Positions 24,029 through 32,985 are shown, counted from the first letter of the stretch. The stretch is 44,052 bases of DNA from Streptomyces bohaiensis (GCF_012033785.1 NZ_JAAVJC010000016.1:1-44052); one strand, 5' to 3'. Translations and numbers: made by a program. Notes: generated from the letters alone by a model not told the origin.

Positions 24029-24852
24029 TCACCGGCCGGTCGCCCGCTGCGTACCGCTCCCTGGGTCGCGCGGTCCGCACAGGTCGTCGAGCAGGTCGCG
24101 CCGCCGCTGGGCTGGCGGCGCCGCCAGCCAGGGGAGGAACGCGTCGTGCCAGGTGGCGGTGGCGTCGTCGACGACCTCGGTCAACCGGCGGCGGAGCCGG
24201 CCGCGCACGGCCATCAGCACCGGGGCGAGCAGCGGCCTGGCCGGGCCGCGGCCGTGCAGGGTCAGGGTGACCGCCACCTCCCAGCCCTCGCCGGCCGGAG
24301 TGCGGGTGTGCGTCGCCGCCAGGTCGATCCGCACCCGGCCGAGCGGATGGTCGGCGTGGGCCGTCACCGCGGTGGCGCCTTCCGCCCCGTACCAGGCGTC
24401 GATGTCGGCACGGAGGGTGCCGGTGACGCGCTTCAGGCCCAGCGGCCCGGGCCCGGTGGATGCGGTGGCCGCTCCCTCGGCGGTGACCAGCGCCGGATCG
24501 GCCGGGGTGGCGAGGCGTGCCTCGCCGGAGATCTCACCGGACGCCGCAGCCAGGGCGAGCCCGGCTCGGGTGTCCCAGCGGGTGAGGGTGACGTCGACGG
24601 TCTCGTCCCGCCGGGCGGGGCCGGCGGCCCGCTCGGCCGGGTCGGCGTCCTGGAAGCGGTAGGAGGCGCCGGGGCGGAGGTGGTCGCCGCTCCGAGGGGC
24701 GTCACGTCCGGGACAGGGCGGCCGTCCTCCGCGACGACGCGGCCGTCGACCACGCGGGTTCGCCCCAGGACATCGAGGAGTTGGGCGATCAGTGCGGTCA
24801 GCTCGGCGTGGGGCACCGCCCGGAGGGTGGTGGTGTGCCGCAGTCGTGCCAT
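24029..24852 (-). pseudogene. uncharacterised gene interrupted by a one-base frameshift
   Basis: The ATG at 24852 opens MARLRHTTTLRAVPHAELT, then LIAQLLDVLGRTRVVDGRVV and PVPDVTPLG. Near 24683-24693 the coherent protein passes to another frame: GDHLRPGASYRFQDADPAER, LTRWDTRAGLALAAASGEIS, GTLRADIDAWYG, ending RDLLDDLCGPRDP with a stop at 24029. One added G at the junction would restore a ~274-residue product. Alternating beta strands and lack of signal peptide suggest a soluble beta-rich (lipocalin or START-like) protein, but the family is not recognised. It may be a base-call error; unlike the other three cases the site is not a long G run. Confidence 0.6.
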
Positions 24853-24990
24853 GGCGGAAGGATGGCACGCCGCCGCGCTGCGCCGCGGCCCCGGCCGGGT
24901 CGGCGTGCGGACGAGGGTGCCGGTCCGCCTGCCGGCGGATGTGGGGGCGGCGGGGTCGGGAAACTGGCCGGTAACCGCCGTGCGCGGGCG

Positions 24991-25022
24991 AGCGCTCGGA
25001 CGGGCGGGCGCTCGGACGGGCG
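24991..25022. repeat. 16-bp perfect tandem duplication in an intergenic gap
   Basis: GCGCTCGGACGGGCGG occurs twice in succession (24991-25006, 25007-25022), with a degenerate third start after it. It lies in the 372-base gap between the frameshifted gene and the solute-binding protein, which otherwise has no gene. Confidence 0.8.
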
Positions 25023-25120
25023 GGGCGTCGGTCCGGGTGCGGGACCGCGCCGATGACGTGCGATGTCCGGGCACCCGGGAGCGGGCAGTCCGGCGTGCGC
25101 GGCAGGGCCACCCGCGGCAC

Positions 25121-25154
25121 GCCGGACGGCCCCGAACGCCGGACGGCCCCGGGC
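25121..25154. repeat. 17-bp near-perfect tandem duplication
   Basis: Two adjacent units (25121-25137, 25138-25154) share 15 of 17 bases. The second unit supplies the left arm of the hairpin at 25143-25184. Confidence 0.75.
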
Positions 25155-25184
25155 CGCCGCACGGGTGCGATGGTCCGGGGCCGT
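25143..25184 (-). terminator. hairpin after the solute-binding protein gene
   Basis: ACGGCCCCGG (25143-25152) pairs perfectly with CCGGGGCCGT (25175-25184). The 22-base loop can pair further. It lies about 40 bases past the stop of the solute-binding protein gene. Confidence 0.6.
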
Positions 25185-25224
25185 CGGAGGCGGTCCTGGG
25201 TCGTGCCGGGTGACCGGCGCGGCG

Positions 25225-26856
25225 TCAGAAGCGTTCGAGCTCCCAGAGGCGGAACTGCCCACCGGCGTCCCGCAGGTGCTGGAGGCCGGTGATCGAGCGG
25301 TCGGCGATGACGAAGGTGCGGTCCTGCCAGATCGGCACCACCACGGCCTCCTCCGCCGCCAGCATCTGGATCTCGCGGAACAGCTCGCCCGAGTTGCCGC
25401 GCTCCAGCTCGCTGCGGGTCTGCTGCATCAGCTCGGCCATCTCCTCGTGCTCCAGGCCGTGGGCCAGTGCGGAGTCGGAGCTGAGCAGCGCGTCGGTGTA
25501 GGTGTCCGGGTCGGTGAAGTCCGGGCGCCAGCCGATGAGGTAGGCGTCCAGTTCCTTCCGCCCCATGGCGCCGGGCAGCGAGCCGGGCGTCTCACCCTCC
25601 ACCAGGGTGACGTCGAAGACGCCCTCCGCCTCCAGCTGCTGGACGACCAGCTCGGCCTCGGGCTCGTTGACGCTGGCGGCGAACCCGAGCGTGATCTTCA
25701 CCGGCAGGCTGGTGCCGGAGGCCATCACGTCGTCGATAGCGTCGTCGATGCTCTCCTGCGAGTACAGGTCGTAGTACGGCGTGCCGTGACCGGTGACACC
25801 GACCGGGATCAGCGAGTAGGCCGGCTCCACGGTGTGCAGCCGCACGTCGCGGGCGATGGCGTCACGGTCGATCAGCATCGCGGCGAGCTTGCGGAGCTCC
25901 TTGTCGGCCAGCGGCGAGCCGCTGTCGATGGTGCTGACCAGGGCGCGGATGCTCAGACCGGTGGTCTCCGAGTAGCGGATGTCCAGGTCGTTGCGGTCGA
26001 TGCGCTGGATGTCCTCCGGCTCCATCTTGCCGCCGTTGACGTCGATCTCCCCGCCCCGCCAGGCCTCTTCGAGGGCCTCGGAGGTGCCGTAGAACTTCAG
26101 GGTGACCGGGTAGTCGCTGACCTTGAGCGCGCCCTTGTAGTCCGGGTTCGGCTCCAGCACGGCCTGGCCGGTCGTGTCGGACTCCTCGTCGTAGTCGGAG
26201 AACTCCGTCATCCGGTACGGGCCGGACCCGACGGAAGCCTCGGTCGGCTCGTCCTCCGCGTACTCCTCGCGGTCGAGAATGGAGCCGACACCACCCGCGA
26301 TCTTGAACGGGAACGTCACGTCCGGGTCGGACAGCTCGAAGATGACGTCCATGCCGTCGGCGCGGACCTTCTCGACGCCGCGGACCAGCTGGATCGGGCC
26401 GCTGAAGCGGAACTTGTCCTCTTCGGCGATGGAGTCGTCCTCCGCCTCCGCCTGCTGACGGTCGGCCATCACGTGGAAGCGCTCGACGGAGAAGACGACG
26501 TCCTCCGGCGTGACATCGCGCCCCGAGGTGAACTTCAGCCCTTCACGGAGGGTGCAGCGGTACACCTGGTAGGCGTTGTCCGTGAATCCGCAGCTCTCGG
26601 CCGCGTCCGGCACCGGCTCCTCGGAGCCGGTGCTGATCGTCAGCAACCCCTGGTAGATGTTGCTGTACAGGTCCCAGGCTCCGGACGAGTAGGTCGCCGC
26701 CGGGTCGAGACTGTCCACCCGGTCGGTGATACCGACCACAATCGGTTCCTTGGTGTCCCCACTGGACCGGAAGAGAAGCCACCCTCCCAGTGCTACGACT
26801 ACCAGACCTACGGCAAGGGCTATGCCCATGCCTTTTTTGGCCCCCAACGCTCGCAC
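25225..26856 (-). CDS. ABC transporter family 5 solute-binding protein (oligopeptide type)
   Basis: The GTG at 26856 gives 543 residues (an ATG nine codons on is an alternative). The N-terminal hydrophobic helix GIALAVGLVVVALGGWLLF lacks a lipobox Cys, so it is probably an uncleaved anchor rather than a lipid. The family 5 fold follows: VVGITDRVDSLDPAATYSSG, then YSNIYQGLL, CTLREGLKFTSGRDVTPEDV, VGSGPYRMTE, and near the end DAYLIGWRPDFTDPDTY and ERGNSGELFREIQMLAAEEA with VPIWQDRTF. It should capture peptides or similar solutes outside the cell. No permease or ATPase gene lies nearby, so its partner is elsewhere or it acts as a sensor. Confidence 0.92.
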   Translation of the reverse strand: MRALGAKKGMGIALAVGLVVVALGGWLLFRSSGDTKEPIVVGITDRVDSLDPAATYSSGAWDLYSNIYQGLLTISTGSEEPVPDAAESCGFTDNAYQVYRCTLREGLKFTSGRDVTPEDVVFSVERFHVMADRQQAEAEDDSIAEEDKFRFSGPIQLVRGVEKVRADGMDVIFELSDPDVTFPFKIAGGVGSILDREEYAEDEPTEASVGSGPYRMTEFSDYDEESDTTGQAVLEPNPDYKGALKVSDYPVTLKFYGTSEALEEAWRGGEIDVNGGKMEPEDIQRIDRNDLDIRYSETTGLSIRALVSTIDSGSPLADKELRKLAAMLIDRDAIARDVRLHTVEPAYSLIPVGVTGHGTPYYDLYSQESIDDAIDDVMASGTSLPVKITLGFAASVNEPEAELVVQQLEAEGVFDVTLVEGETPGSLPGAMGRKELDAYLIGWRPDFTDPDTYTDALLSSDSALAHGLEHEEMAELMQQTRSELERGNSGELFREIQMLAAEEAVVVPIWQDRTFVIADRSITGLQHLRDAGGQFRLWELERF

Positions 26857-26965
26857 TACGGTTGCCTCTCTTGCCTCGGACCTATGCGCGGGGGCCAGCC
26901 AATCACAGGGGGGTCACCCATGCACCAGCCGGGGGACAACGGACCGGCCACAACTCGCCCCGTGG

Positions 26966-27499
26966 TCAGTCGGCTACGGCCCCGGGGACGGGGACGCGGA
27001 ACTCGACCTCGACACTGTGATCCTCGAGCCTCAACAGCAGCCGTTCCTCGCCGAGTTGAGGAGCGGAGGCGCAGAGCAGGTAGTCGGCCCTGCCCGGTGC
27101 CGTCACGCTGAAGACGCCGTCGGCCGCGCTGCGCGTCTTCGCCAGTTGCCGGCCGCCCTCACCCGGCACGGCGAGGGTGACCACCGCACGCGGCAGCAGC
27201 ACGCCCAGGGAGTCCCGGACGACGCCGGTGATCACCAGCACCGGCGGCTCGGGCATCATCGCCGGCGGTTCGACCGCCTCGACCGGGCGAGGCTCCGACT
27301 CCGGCTCGCCGGGGGCACTCGCCTCCGGGTCCCGCCCATGAGGCGTCCTCCCCTCCGGGTCCCGCGCGCCCGGGGTGGCCCCGGCGGCTGCCGCGTCCGG
27401 CGCGCCGGAGGGGGTGCCCCCGCCCGCCACCGACGGGAACCCGTCCCCACCTGTCGCTGCCGCCGCTCCCGCGGTGCCCTGTGACAGGGAATCCGTCAT
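26966..27499 (-). CDS. carboxypeptidase-regulatory-like domain protein
   Basis: The ATG at 27499 gives 177 residues. The first ~95 are disordered and rich in Ala, Gly, Pro and Glu (GARDPEGRTPHGRDPEASAP). The C-terminal ~80 residues form a beta-sandwich of the carboxypeptidase D regulatory type: PVLVITGVVRDSLGVLLPRA, VTLAVPGEGGRQL, TRSAADGVFSVTAPG, then YLLCASAPQLGEERL. There is no signal peptide, so it is probably cytoplasmic. The partner and function are unknown. It lies 110 bases upstream of the solute-binding protein gene in the same orientation. Confidence 0.72.
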   Translation of the reverse strand: MTDSLSQGTAGAAAATGGDGFPSVAGGGTPSGAPDAAAAGATPGARDPEGRTPHGRDPEASAPGEPESEPRPVEAVEPPAMMPEPPVLVITGVVRDSLGVLLPRAVVTLAVPGEGGRQLAKTRSAADGVFSVTAPGRADYLLCASAPQLGEERLLLRLEDHSVEVEFRVPVPGAVAD

Positions 27500-27961
27500 G
27501 ACCCCACACTCCCATCCACCCCGCCCGGCGAGCCCCGGCGCGGACCGTGGTCTCTTTCCCAGCGTTGCCGTGTCGTTATCGAAGGACACCAGATTCGCCC
27601 GAATAGTTGACCGACAGGCGACGGGAAGTCGAGATCTTTGCACTCCGACGGCGGCGTCCGGTGCGTGCCGGCCCGGTGCGCACCGGGCCCGAAACCGTCC
27701 GGAGCTGCGCGAATCCCCCATCGCGGGACGCGTCTCGCGGCCCCTGTGAGGTCCCGCGGGGCTCGGGAATCGGGTCACGCGGTCGGGCGTGTCAACCCCG
27801 CCTCCCGAAGTCGGCCACCGACCGCGCACCGCGGCCGCATCCGCCGGCCCCGCCCGGGCAGCGCCGCATCCGCCGGCACGCCACTCGCCGTCCGACGGAC
27901 CGTGCCCCCGGAAGCGGCGCGTTCCGGGGGCACGGGGCGGGCGGCGGGGCCGCCTCGGCGG
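27500..27961. other. 462-base gap without a recognisable gene
   Basis: The part nearest the 27499 start (27540-27640) is less GC-rich, with TTATCGAAGG and GAATAGTTGACC patches, and probably holds that gene's promoter. The rest is GC-rich and unstructured. No coding frame on either strand has streptomycete third-position bias together with a ribosome site. Confidence 0.5.
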
Positions 27962-29353
27962 TCAGGCGCGGGCGAGCGTCAGCACCGTGATGTCGGGCTC
28001 GGCACCCACGCGGACCGGCGGGCCCCAGGTGCCCGCCCCGCGGGTGACGAAGAGCTGGGAGTCGCCGTACCGCTCGAGCCCCGCGAGGGTCGGGTTGACC
28101 CGGGCGGCGACGAGCGGGAACGGCCAGACCTGGCCGCCGTGGGTGTGGCCGGAGAGCACCAGGTCCACATCGTGGTCGACCGCGGTGTGGATGAGCTCGG
28201 GCTGGTGCGCGAGGACGACGACGGGGCGCTGCGGGTCACGGCCGTCGAGCGCCTTGGCGAAGTCGGGCCCTTCGAGGCCCCCGCGCTCCTCGGCGGCGAT
28301 GTCGTTGACCCCGGCGATGTCGAAACCGGCCTCCAGCTCGACGCGGCTGTTCGCGAGCGAGGTCATGCCGAGGCGCTGGACGTGCTCCACCCAGGGGGTG
28401 GCGCCCACGTAGTACTCGTGGTTGCCGGTGACGAAGAAGACACCGTCGCGGGCGCGCAGGTCGGCGAGCGGTTCCGCCGCGTGCCGCAGGTCGGGCACGG
28501 TGGCGTCGACCAGGTCGCCGACTATCGCCACCGCGTCGGTGTCGGTGGCGTTGACCGCGGCGACGACCCGCTCGCAGAAGGAGCGGCCCAGCGTCGTGCT
28601 CAGGTGCATGTCGCCGACGACGGTGATCCGGTAGCCCTCGGCCGCGGCGGGCAGACCGGTCAGCCGGACCGTGACGTGGTTGGTGGCCAGCTGCCGGGCC
28701 GCCCAGATGCCGTAGCCGGTGGTGGAGACCGCCGCGGCGGTGGCCCCGATCGCCACGGCGCGGGCGACGAACATCCGGCGGCTGACCGCGGCGCGCTCCG
28801 CCGGGGTCTTCTCCCCGTCCGCGCCCGAACCGTCGGGGGCGTCGGCCGAGGCGGAGCGGGCAGCGCCCGCGTCGCCGGGGCCGTCCGCCGGGCTGTCGCC
28901 GCGGGTGGCACCGGCGGTCGCGCCCTCGGCAGCGACGGTGGCGTGCTCGCGGGACCCGGCGTCGGCGGAGTCGGCGGCGTCTGTCGCGGCGGCGTCGCCC
29001 GTGCCGGGGCGGTCACCGGCGGCTTCCCCGTCGCCCCCGGCGGCGCGGCGCGCGAGCCAGCGGCGCAGCAACGGGCTGACCAGCTCACCCACGAGCAGGG
29101 CCATCACCAGGTACAGCAGGACGACGAGCCAGACGTACCCGGGCCAGGCGAGTACCTGGCGCAGTGCGAACGGCGCCTCGACGGCGTCACCGACACGGGA
29201 GACGACCACGGCCGTCGGGAGCAGTACCAGCAGGGTCGTGCCGACCGTGCGCCACAGGCTGCCGCGTTCCGACACGTCCCGCACCAGCCGGCGCCACAGG
29301 TACCAGTGGACCACCGCGATGAGCGACAGGATCACGGCGAAGAACACGACCAT
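27962..29353 (-). CDS. membrane-anchored metallophosphoesterase
   Basis: From the ATG at 29353 (a GTG one codon earlier is equally possible) the product has 463 residues. The first ~105 carry about three membrane helices. A ~80-residue Ala/Asp/Gly linker follows, then a twin-arginine-like segment (AAVSRRMFVARAVAIGATAA) and a further hydrophobic stretch. The catalytic domain has the full calcineurin-like set: VVGDMHLS, VGDLVDA, TGNHEYY, AHQPE and SGHTHGGQ. It hydrolyses phosphoester bonds with two metal ions. Related proteins act on UDP-linked or lipid pyrophosphates, but the substrate here is unknown. Translation is coupled to the SCO4848-type gene. Confidence 0.9.
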   Translation of the reverse strand: MVVFFAVILSLIAVVHWYLWRRLVRDVSERGSLWRTVGTTLLVLLPTAVVVSRVGDAVEAPFALRQVLAWPGYVWLVVLLYLVMALLVGELVSPLLRRWLARRAAGGDGEAAGDRPGTGDAAATDAADSADAGSREHATVAAEGATAGATRGDSPADGPGDAGAARSASADAPDGSGADGEKTPAERAAVSRRMFVARAVAIGATAAAVSTTGYGIWAARQLATNHVTVRLTGLPAAAEGYRITVVGDMHLSTTLGRSFCERVVAAVNATDTDAVAIVGDLVDATVPDLRHAAEPLADLRARDGVFFVTGNHEYYVGATPWVEHVQRLGMTSLANSRVELEAGFDIAGVNDIAAEERGGLEGPDFAKALDGRDPQRPVVVLAHQPELIHTAVDHDVDLVLSGHTHGGQVWPFPLVAARVNPTLAGLERYGDSQLFVTRGAGTWGPPVRVGAEPDITVLTLARA

Positions 29354-29628
29354 CACGAACTACCCCTTTGCTGACCGGCGCTGTCGCCGCTCTCACGACG
29401 AAGGACGCGCAGGCTGCGGAAACCGATGACACCGATGGCGGTACCAAGCAGAAACGACACGACGGTGAGAGTGAGGTGCACCCAGAAGTACCCTGTGGGG
29501 TCCCCGTCGGCATCGAACGCGAGGCCGCTGCCGTCCCGGTAGAGGTTGCGCAGGAAACTGATCCAGATGAACCAGCTCCACACGCCGAAGGCGAGCAGGA
29601 ACCAGGACGGACCGCGGCCGAGCTTCAC
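29353..29628 (-). CDS. SCO4848-family membrane protein
   Basis: The GTG at 29628 follows GGAGACCACC; 91 residues. It starts KLGRGPSWFLLAFGVWSWFI, then WISFLRNLYRDGSGLAFDAD, then GYFWVHLTLTVVSFLLGTAI. That is two membrane helices separated by a polar loop, which is the family pattern. It lies directly upstream of the metallophosphoesterase, as in other Streptomyces, with the stop overlapping that gene's start (TGATG). The function is unknown. Confidence 0.88.
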   Translation of the reverse strand: MKLGRGPSWFLLAFGVWSWFIWISFLRNLYRDGSGLAFDADGDPTGYFWVHLTLTVVSFLLGTAIGVIGFRSLRVLRRESGDSAGQQRGSS

Positions 29629-29847
29629 AGGTGGTCTCCGTAGCGGGGAGGGCAGACGGGGCTGCCGTTGCCCGTCCAGTATCACCGGAGGCGGCCGGAG
29701 AGCCGGTGGCGGGTCCGCGGGCACGGCGGTGGCCTGCGCTCGCCCGGATGCACCACCGACTCGGCCGGATGCGCGGCGGTCGTCACCGGTTCGGCGCCGC
29801 CGGGTGGTCGCGCACACACCGGTGCTGGGTACGTTCAGGTCGTGTCG

Positions 29848-31167
29848 ATGAACAGATTGTCACTTTATCGCGCCGTGCTGGGGTGCCTGACCACCGCCGC
29901 CCTGCTGCCGGCCCTGCTGTGCGCCGCCCCGGCCGCGCACGCCGACGACAACGATCCCGGTGCCGAGGCCGGTGCCGCCGACGGCGGGGAGCCGGGCGCG
30001 GCGGCACCACCCGGGTTCTCCACCGTGGGGGGCGAGCTGCTCGGCCGGCTGGGCACCCAGGTGCGTCCCGGCGCGGGCGCCCCGAAGCTGCCGAGGACGA
30101 CCGCGCGCGCCTGGATCGTGGCCGACGCCGACACCGGCGAGGTACTGGCCGCCCACAACGCGCACCGGCCGCAGGCCCCCGCCTCCACGCTGAAGATGCT
30201 GTTCGCCGAGACGCTGATGTCGTCGTTCGAGCCCACCGCGAGCTACACCGCGCTGCCCGAGCACTTCCTCGACATGGGCCCCGGGAGCAGCGCCGTCGGC
30301 GTCGCCGACGGCCACGACTACACCGTGGACGACCTGTGGCACGGCGTCTTCCTCGCCTCGGGGAACGACGCCGTCTACGCGCTGACCGCCCTCAACGGCG
30401 GCAAGGAGAAGACGGTGCGGGAGATGAACGAACGCGCCCGCGAACTCCAGGCCCTCGACACCAAGGTGGTCAACCCGGACGGCTACGACGGTCCGGGCCA
30501 GGTCTCCTCCGCCTACGACCTCACCCTGATCGCCCGCGCCGGGTTGGAGAACGAGCAGTTCCGCGCCTACGCGGCGACCGGGCGGTTCACCTTCCCCGGA
30601 CGGGCCGAGGGGAAGAAGCGCGAGGGGTACGAGATCCAGTCCACCAACCGCCTGATCATCGGCGACGGCGACCTCTCGCCCTACGACGGGATCATGGGGG
30701 TCAAGAACGGCTACACCTCGAAGGCGGGCTACACCTTCACCGGCGCCGCCGAGCGGGACGGCCGGACGCTGCTGGTGACGGCGATGGACCCCGAGGGCGA
30801 CCGGCTCGCCGTCTACCGGGAATCCGCCGCGCTGCTCGACTGGGGGTTCGCCGCCTCGGGGAAGGTCGAACCGGTGGGCGAGCTGGTGCCGGCCGCGGGC
30901 CAGGAGGCCGCAGCGGCGCCCGACACCGCGGCGCGGGGCGGCAGCGCCGACCCGCCCCCGGTGGCGCCGGGCACCACGACCGCGGGAGCGGCGGGCCGCG
31001 AGGCGGCGCTGGTCACCCTGATCGGCTCGGCCGGTCTGCTGCTGGCGGCGTCGGTGGCGTATCTGGTGATCCGTCGGCGTCCGTCGTCGGCTGCCGTGCC
31101 GCCGGGGCGTCGGTTCCGGGGTCGTCGCTCTCCATCGCGTCCGCCCGGGGCCGCGCCTCCGGCGTGA
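29848..31167 (+). CDS. D-alanyl-D-alanine carboxypeptidase (PBP5 class)
   Basis: The ATG at 29848 gives 439 residues. The signal peptide ends near PAAHADD. Serine-peptidase motifs are Ser113-Thr-Leu-Lys116 (SxxK), Ser171-Gly-Asn173 (SxN) and Lys286-Asn-Gly (KTG variant with Asn). After a Pro/Ala/Thr linker comes a C-terminal membrane helix (LIGSAGLLLAASVAYLVI) and a basic tail. It trims the terminal D-Ala of peptidoglycan stem peptides on the outer face of the membrane. Its last 155 bases overlap, tail to tail, the YihY gene on the other strand. Confidence 0.93.
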   Translation: MNRLSLYRAVLGCLTTAALLPALLCAAPAAHADDNDPGAEAGAADGGEPGAAAPPGFSTVGGELLGRLGTQVRPGAGAPKLPRTTARAWIVADADTGEVLAAHNAHRPQAPASTLKMLFAETLMSSFEPTASYTALPEHFLDMGPGSSAVGVADGHDYTVDDLWHGVFLASGNDAVYALTALNGGKEKTVREMNERARELQALDTKVVNPDGYDGPGQVSSAYDLTLIARAGLENEQFRAYAATGRFTFPGRAEGKKREGYEIQSTNRLIIGDGDLSPYDGIMGVKNGYTSKAGYTFTGAAERDGRTLLVTAMDPEGDRLAVYRESAALLDWGFAASGKVEPVGELVPAAGQEAAAAPDTAARGGSADPPPVAPGTTTAGAAGREAALVTLIGSAGLLLAASVAYLVIRRRPSSAAVPPGRRFRGRRSPSRPPGAAPPA

Positions 31168-32020
31168 GGCCGGTGGCGGTCCAGGAGCAGCAGAACATCA
31201 GCAGCTTGGCCATGAGGTTGATCCACACCAGCAACGCGATGGGGACACCGAACGCGCCGTAGATGCTCTTGGCCGCCACCCCGGTGAGGTACCCGCTCAG
31301 CGCCCACTTCAGCAGCTCGAAGCCGACCGCGCCGAGCAGGCAGGCGACCACCACGTCACGCCGCGGCGGGCGCACGCCCGGCAGCCAGACCAGGACGTAG
31401 AACATCAGCACCGCGGTGACGCCGACGGCCAGCAGGTGGCCGACCAGCTGGAGCCCGATCCCCGCCGCGCTGCCGGTCACGCCCAGCCAGCGGGTGCCGA
31501 TCTGGACCGCGGAGACCGCCACGGTGGAGGCGGCGAGGGAGAGCAGCATGACCCCGCCGAGTCCCGCCAGCACCCCGAGGTCCTTGACCTTGCGCACCAG
31601 GAAGTTGTCGGTGGGCTCCGGCAGGTCCCACACCGAGCGCAGGCAGCCGCGCAGCTCCTCGACCCACCCCGCGCCGGTGGGCAGCAGCAGGGCCAGCGCG
31701 ATCACACCGATGGTGCCGGCGTTGTCGAACAGCGACTGGAGGTCGAGGGAGTCCGAGATCCCGGGGACCTGCCGCGAGAACCAGTCCTCGACCTGGGCCA
31801 TCCGCTCCTGCGGGAGGAAGGCGAAGCCGATGGCGGCGCCGAGTGCCAGCACGGGGAAGAGCGCGAGGAAACTGATGAACGTGATGGAGGCGGCGAGCCG
31901 CGCGTAGGTGTGCTCCTCCATGTGCTCGTACACCCGCCAGGCACGGGTGGTCAGCAGCCGGGCGACGACCGGGCCGATGAAGGGAAGACCGATCAGCTTC
32001 TGCTTCGTCTGCTCATCCAT
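31013..32020 (-). CDS. YihY/BrkB-family inner membrane protein
   Basis: The ATG at 32020 gives 335 residues with about six membrane helices. Typical segments are YARLAASITFISFLALFPVL, then LLPTGAGWVEELRGCLRSVW, and near the end KSIYGAFGVPIALLVWINL, followed by a hydrophilic Asp/Pro tail. The family was once called ribonuclease BN by error; its role is unsettled (possibly transport or envelope integrity). The tail overlaps the carboxypeptidase gene by 155 bases. Confidence 0.92.
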   Translation of the reverse strand: MDEQTKQKLIGLPFIGPVVARLLTTRAWRVYEHMEEHTYARLAASITFISFLALFPVLALGAAIGFAFLPQERMAQVEDWFSRQVPGISDSLDLQSLFDNAGTIGVIALALLLPTGAGWVEELRGCLRSVWDLPEPTDNFLVRKVKDLGVLAGLGGVMLLSLAASTVAVSAVQIGTRWLGVTGSAAGIGLQLVGHLLAVGVTAVLMFYVLVWLPGVRPPRRDVVVACLLGAVGFELLKWALSGYLTGVAAKSIYGAFGVPIALLVWINLMAKLLMFCCSWTATGLTPEARPRADAMESDDPGTDAPAARQPTTDADGSPDTPPTPPAADRPSRSG

Positions 32021-32195
32021 GAGGCCGACCAGGCTAGGAGCCGGACGGCTCGTCCCGGCGCATTACCGGCCCGACACGCACGGACAGGGCATGGCCAACG
32101 TCCGGCGGACCGTGACAGCGGTGCGGGCCGCCACCGCCCGGGCCGTCGGCCGGGCACGCCCACGGCCGGGCACCGGGGCGCCGCCCGCGGCCGCG

Positions 32196-32771
32196 TCAGA
32201 CGGCCTGGCGGCGCAGTCCGGACTTCTGCGAGGGGACGCCGTCATGGGGGAACCGGAACTCGCGGACCAGCCGCCACACCGCGTCGTTGCCCTGCTCGTA
32301 CAGGGCGAACCCCTCGGCGGTCCAGGCGGCCTGGTAGTCGGCGAGCTCCTTCTCGGCGCGGTCCATCGCCGCCTCGGAGATGCCGTGGGCCACGGTGACG
32401 TGCGGGTGGTAGGGGAACCGCAGCTCGCGGTCGAGCGGCCCGCCCGGCTCACGCACCCGCTCCTGGAGCCACCCGCACGCCGACCCGCCCTCGACGACCT
32501 GCACGAAGACGACCGGGGAGAGCGGGCGGAACGTGCCCGTGCCCGCGAGCCGCATCGGGAAGCACCGGCCGGCGGTGGCGATCGCCGCGAGGTGGTCCTC
32601 GATCTCCGGCCGGGTGTCTGCGGCGACCTCCGTCGGTGGCAACAGGGTGACATGGGTCGGGATACCGGCCGCGGCATCGTCCCCGAAGTCGATTCGGCAC
32701 TGCTGCAGCAGGCTGCCGTACGGCTCCGGGACGGCGAGCGAGACGCCCAGGGTGACGGTAGCCACCACCAT
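32196..32771 (-). CDS. 2H phosphoesterase (2'-5' RNA ligase family)
   Basis: The ATG at 32771 follows AGGAGGGAC, a strong ribosome site; 191 residues. The two His-x-Thr motifs of the 2H superfamily are THVTLLPP (about residue 40) and HPHVTVAHG (about 125). The residues between fit the bilobal fold. Members cleave 2'-5' linkages or cyclic phosphates of RNA and nucleotides; the substrate is unknown. It is in the same orientation as the YihY gene (175-base gap) and downstream of trpS. Confidence 0.9.
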   Translation of the reverse strand: MVVATVTLGVSLAVPEPYGSLLQQCRIDFGDDAAAGIPTHVTLLPPTEVAADTRPEIEDHLAAIATAGRCFPMRLAGTGTFRPLSPVVFVQVVEGGSACGWLQERVREPGGPLDRELRFPYHPHVTVAHGISEAAMDRAEKELADYQAAWTAEGFALYEQGNDAVWRLVREFRFPHDGVPSQKSGLRRQAV

Positions 32772-32985
32772 GTCCCTCCTGTCGTCGTGCCGCGTCTCCG
32801 GCGCGGCTCGGACGGCGTGCCGGGCCCGGGGGCCGCGACCACCGCGGTGCCAGTGTGGCCGTTGCGGACGCGTTGTGCGAGCGGTCTTCGGCCCTTCCTT
32901 CGGGGGGCTTGTGGCCCTGTGGGGCGCACGCTGGGCGCGTGCCGCGCCCGCGCCGTCACCGCGGCCGGCGGGCGCCCCCTCCCGC

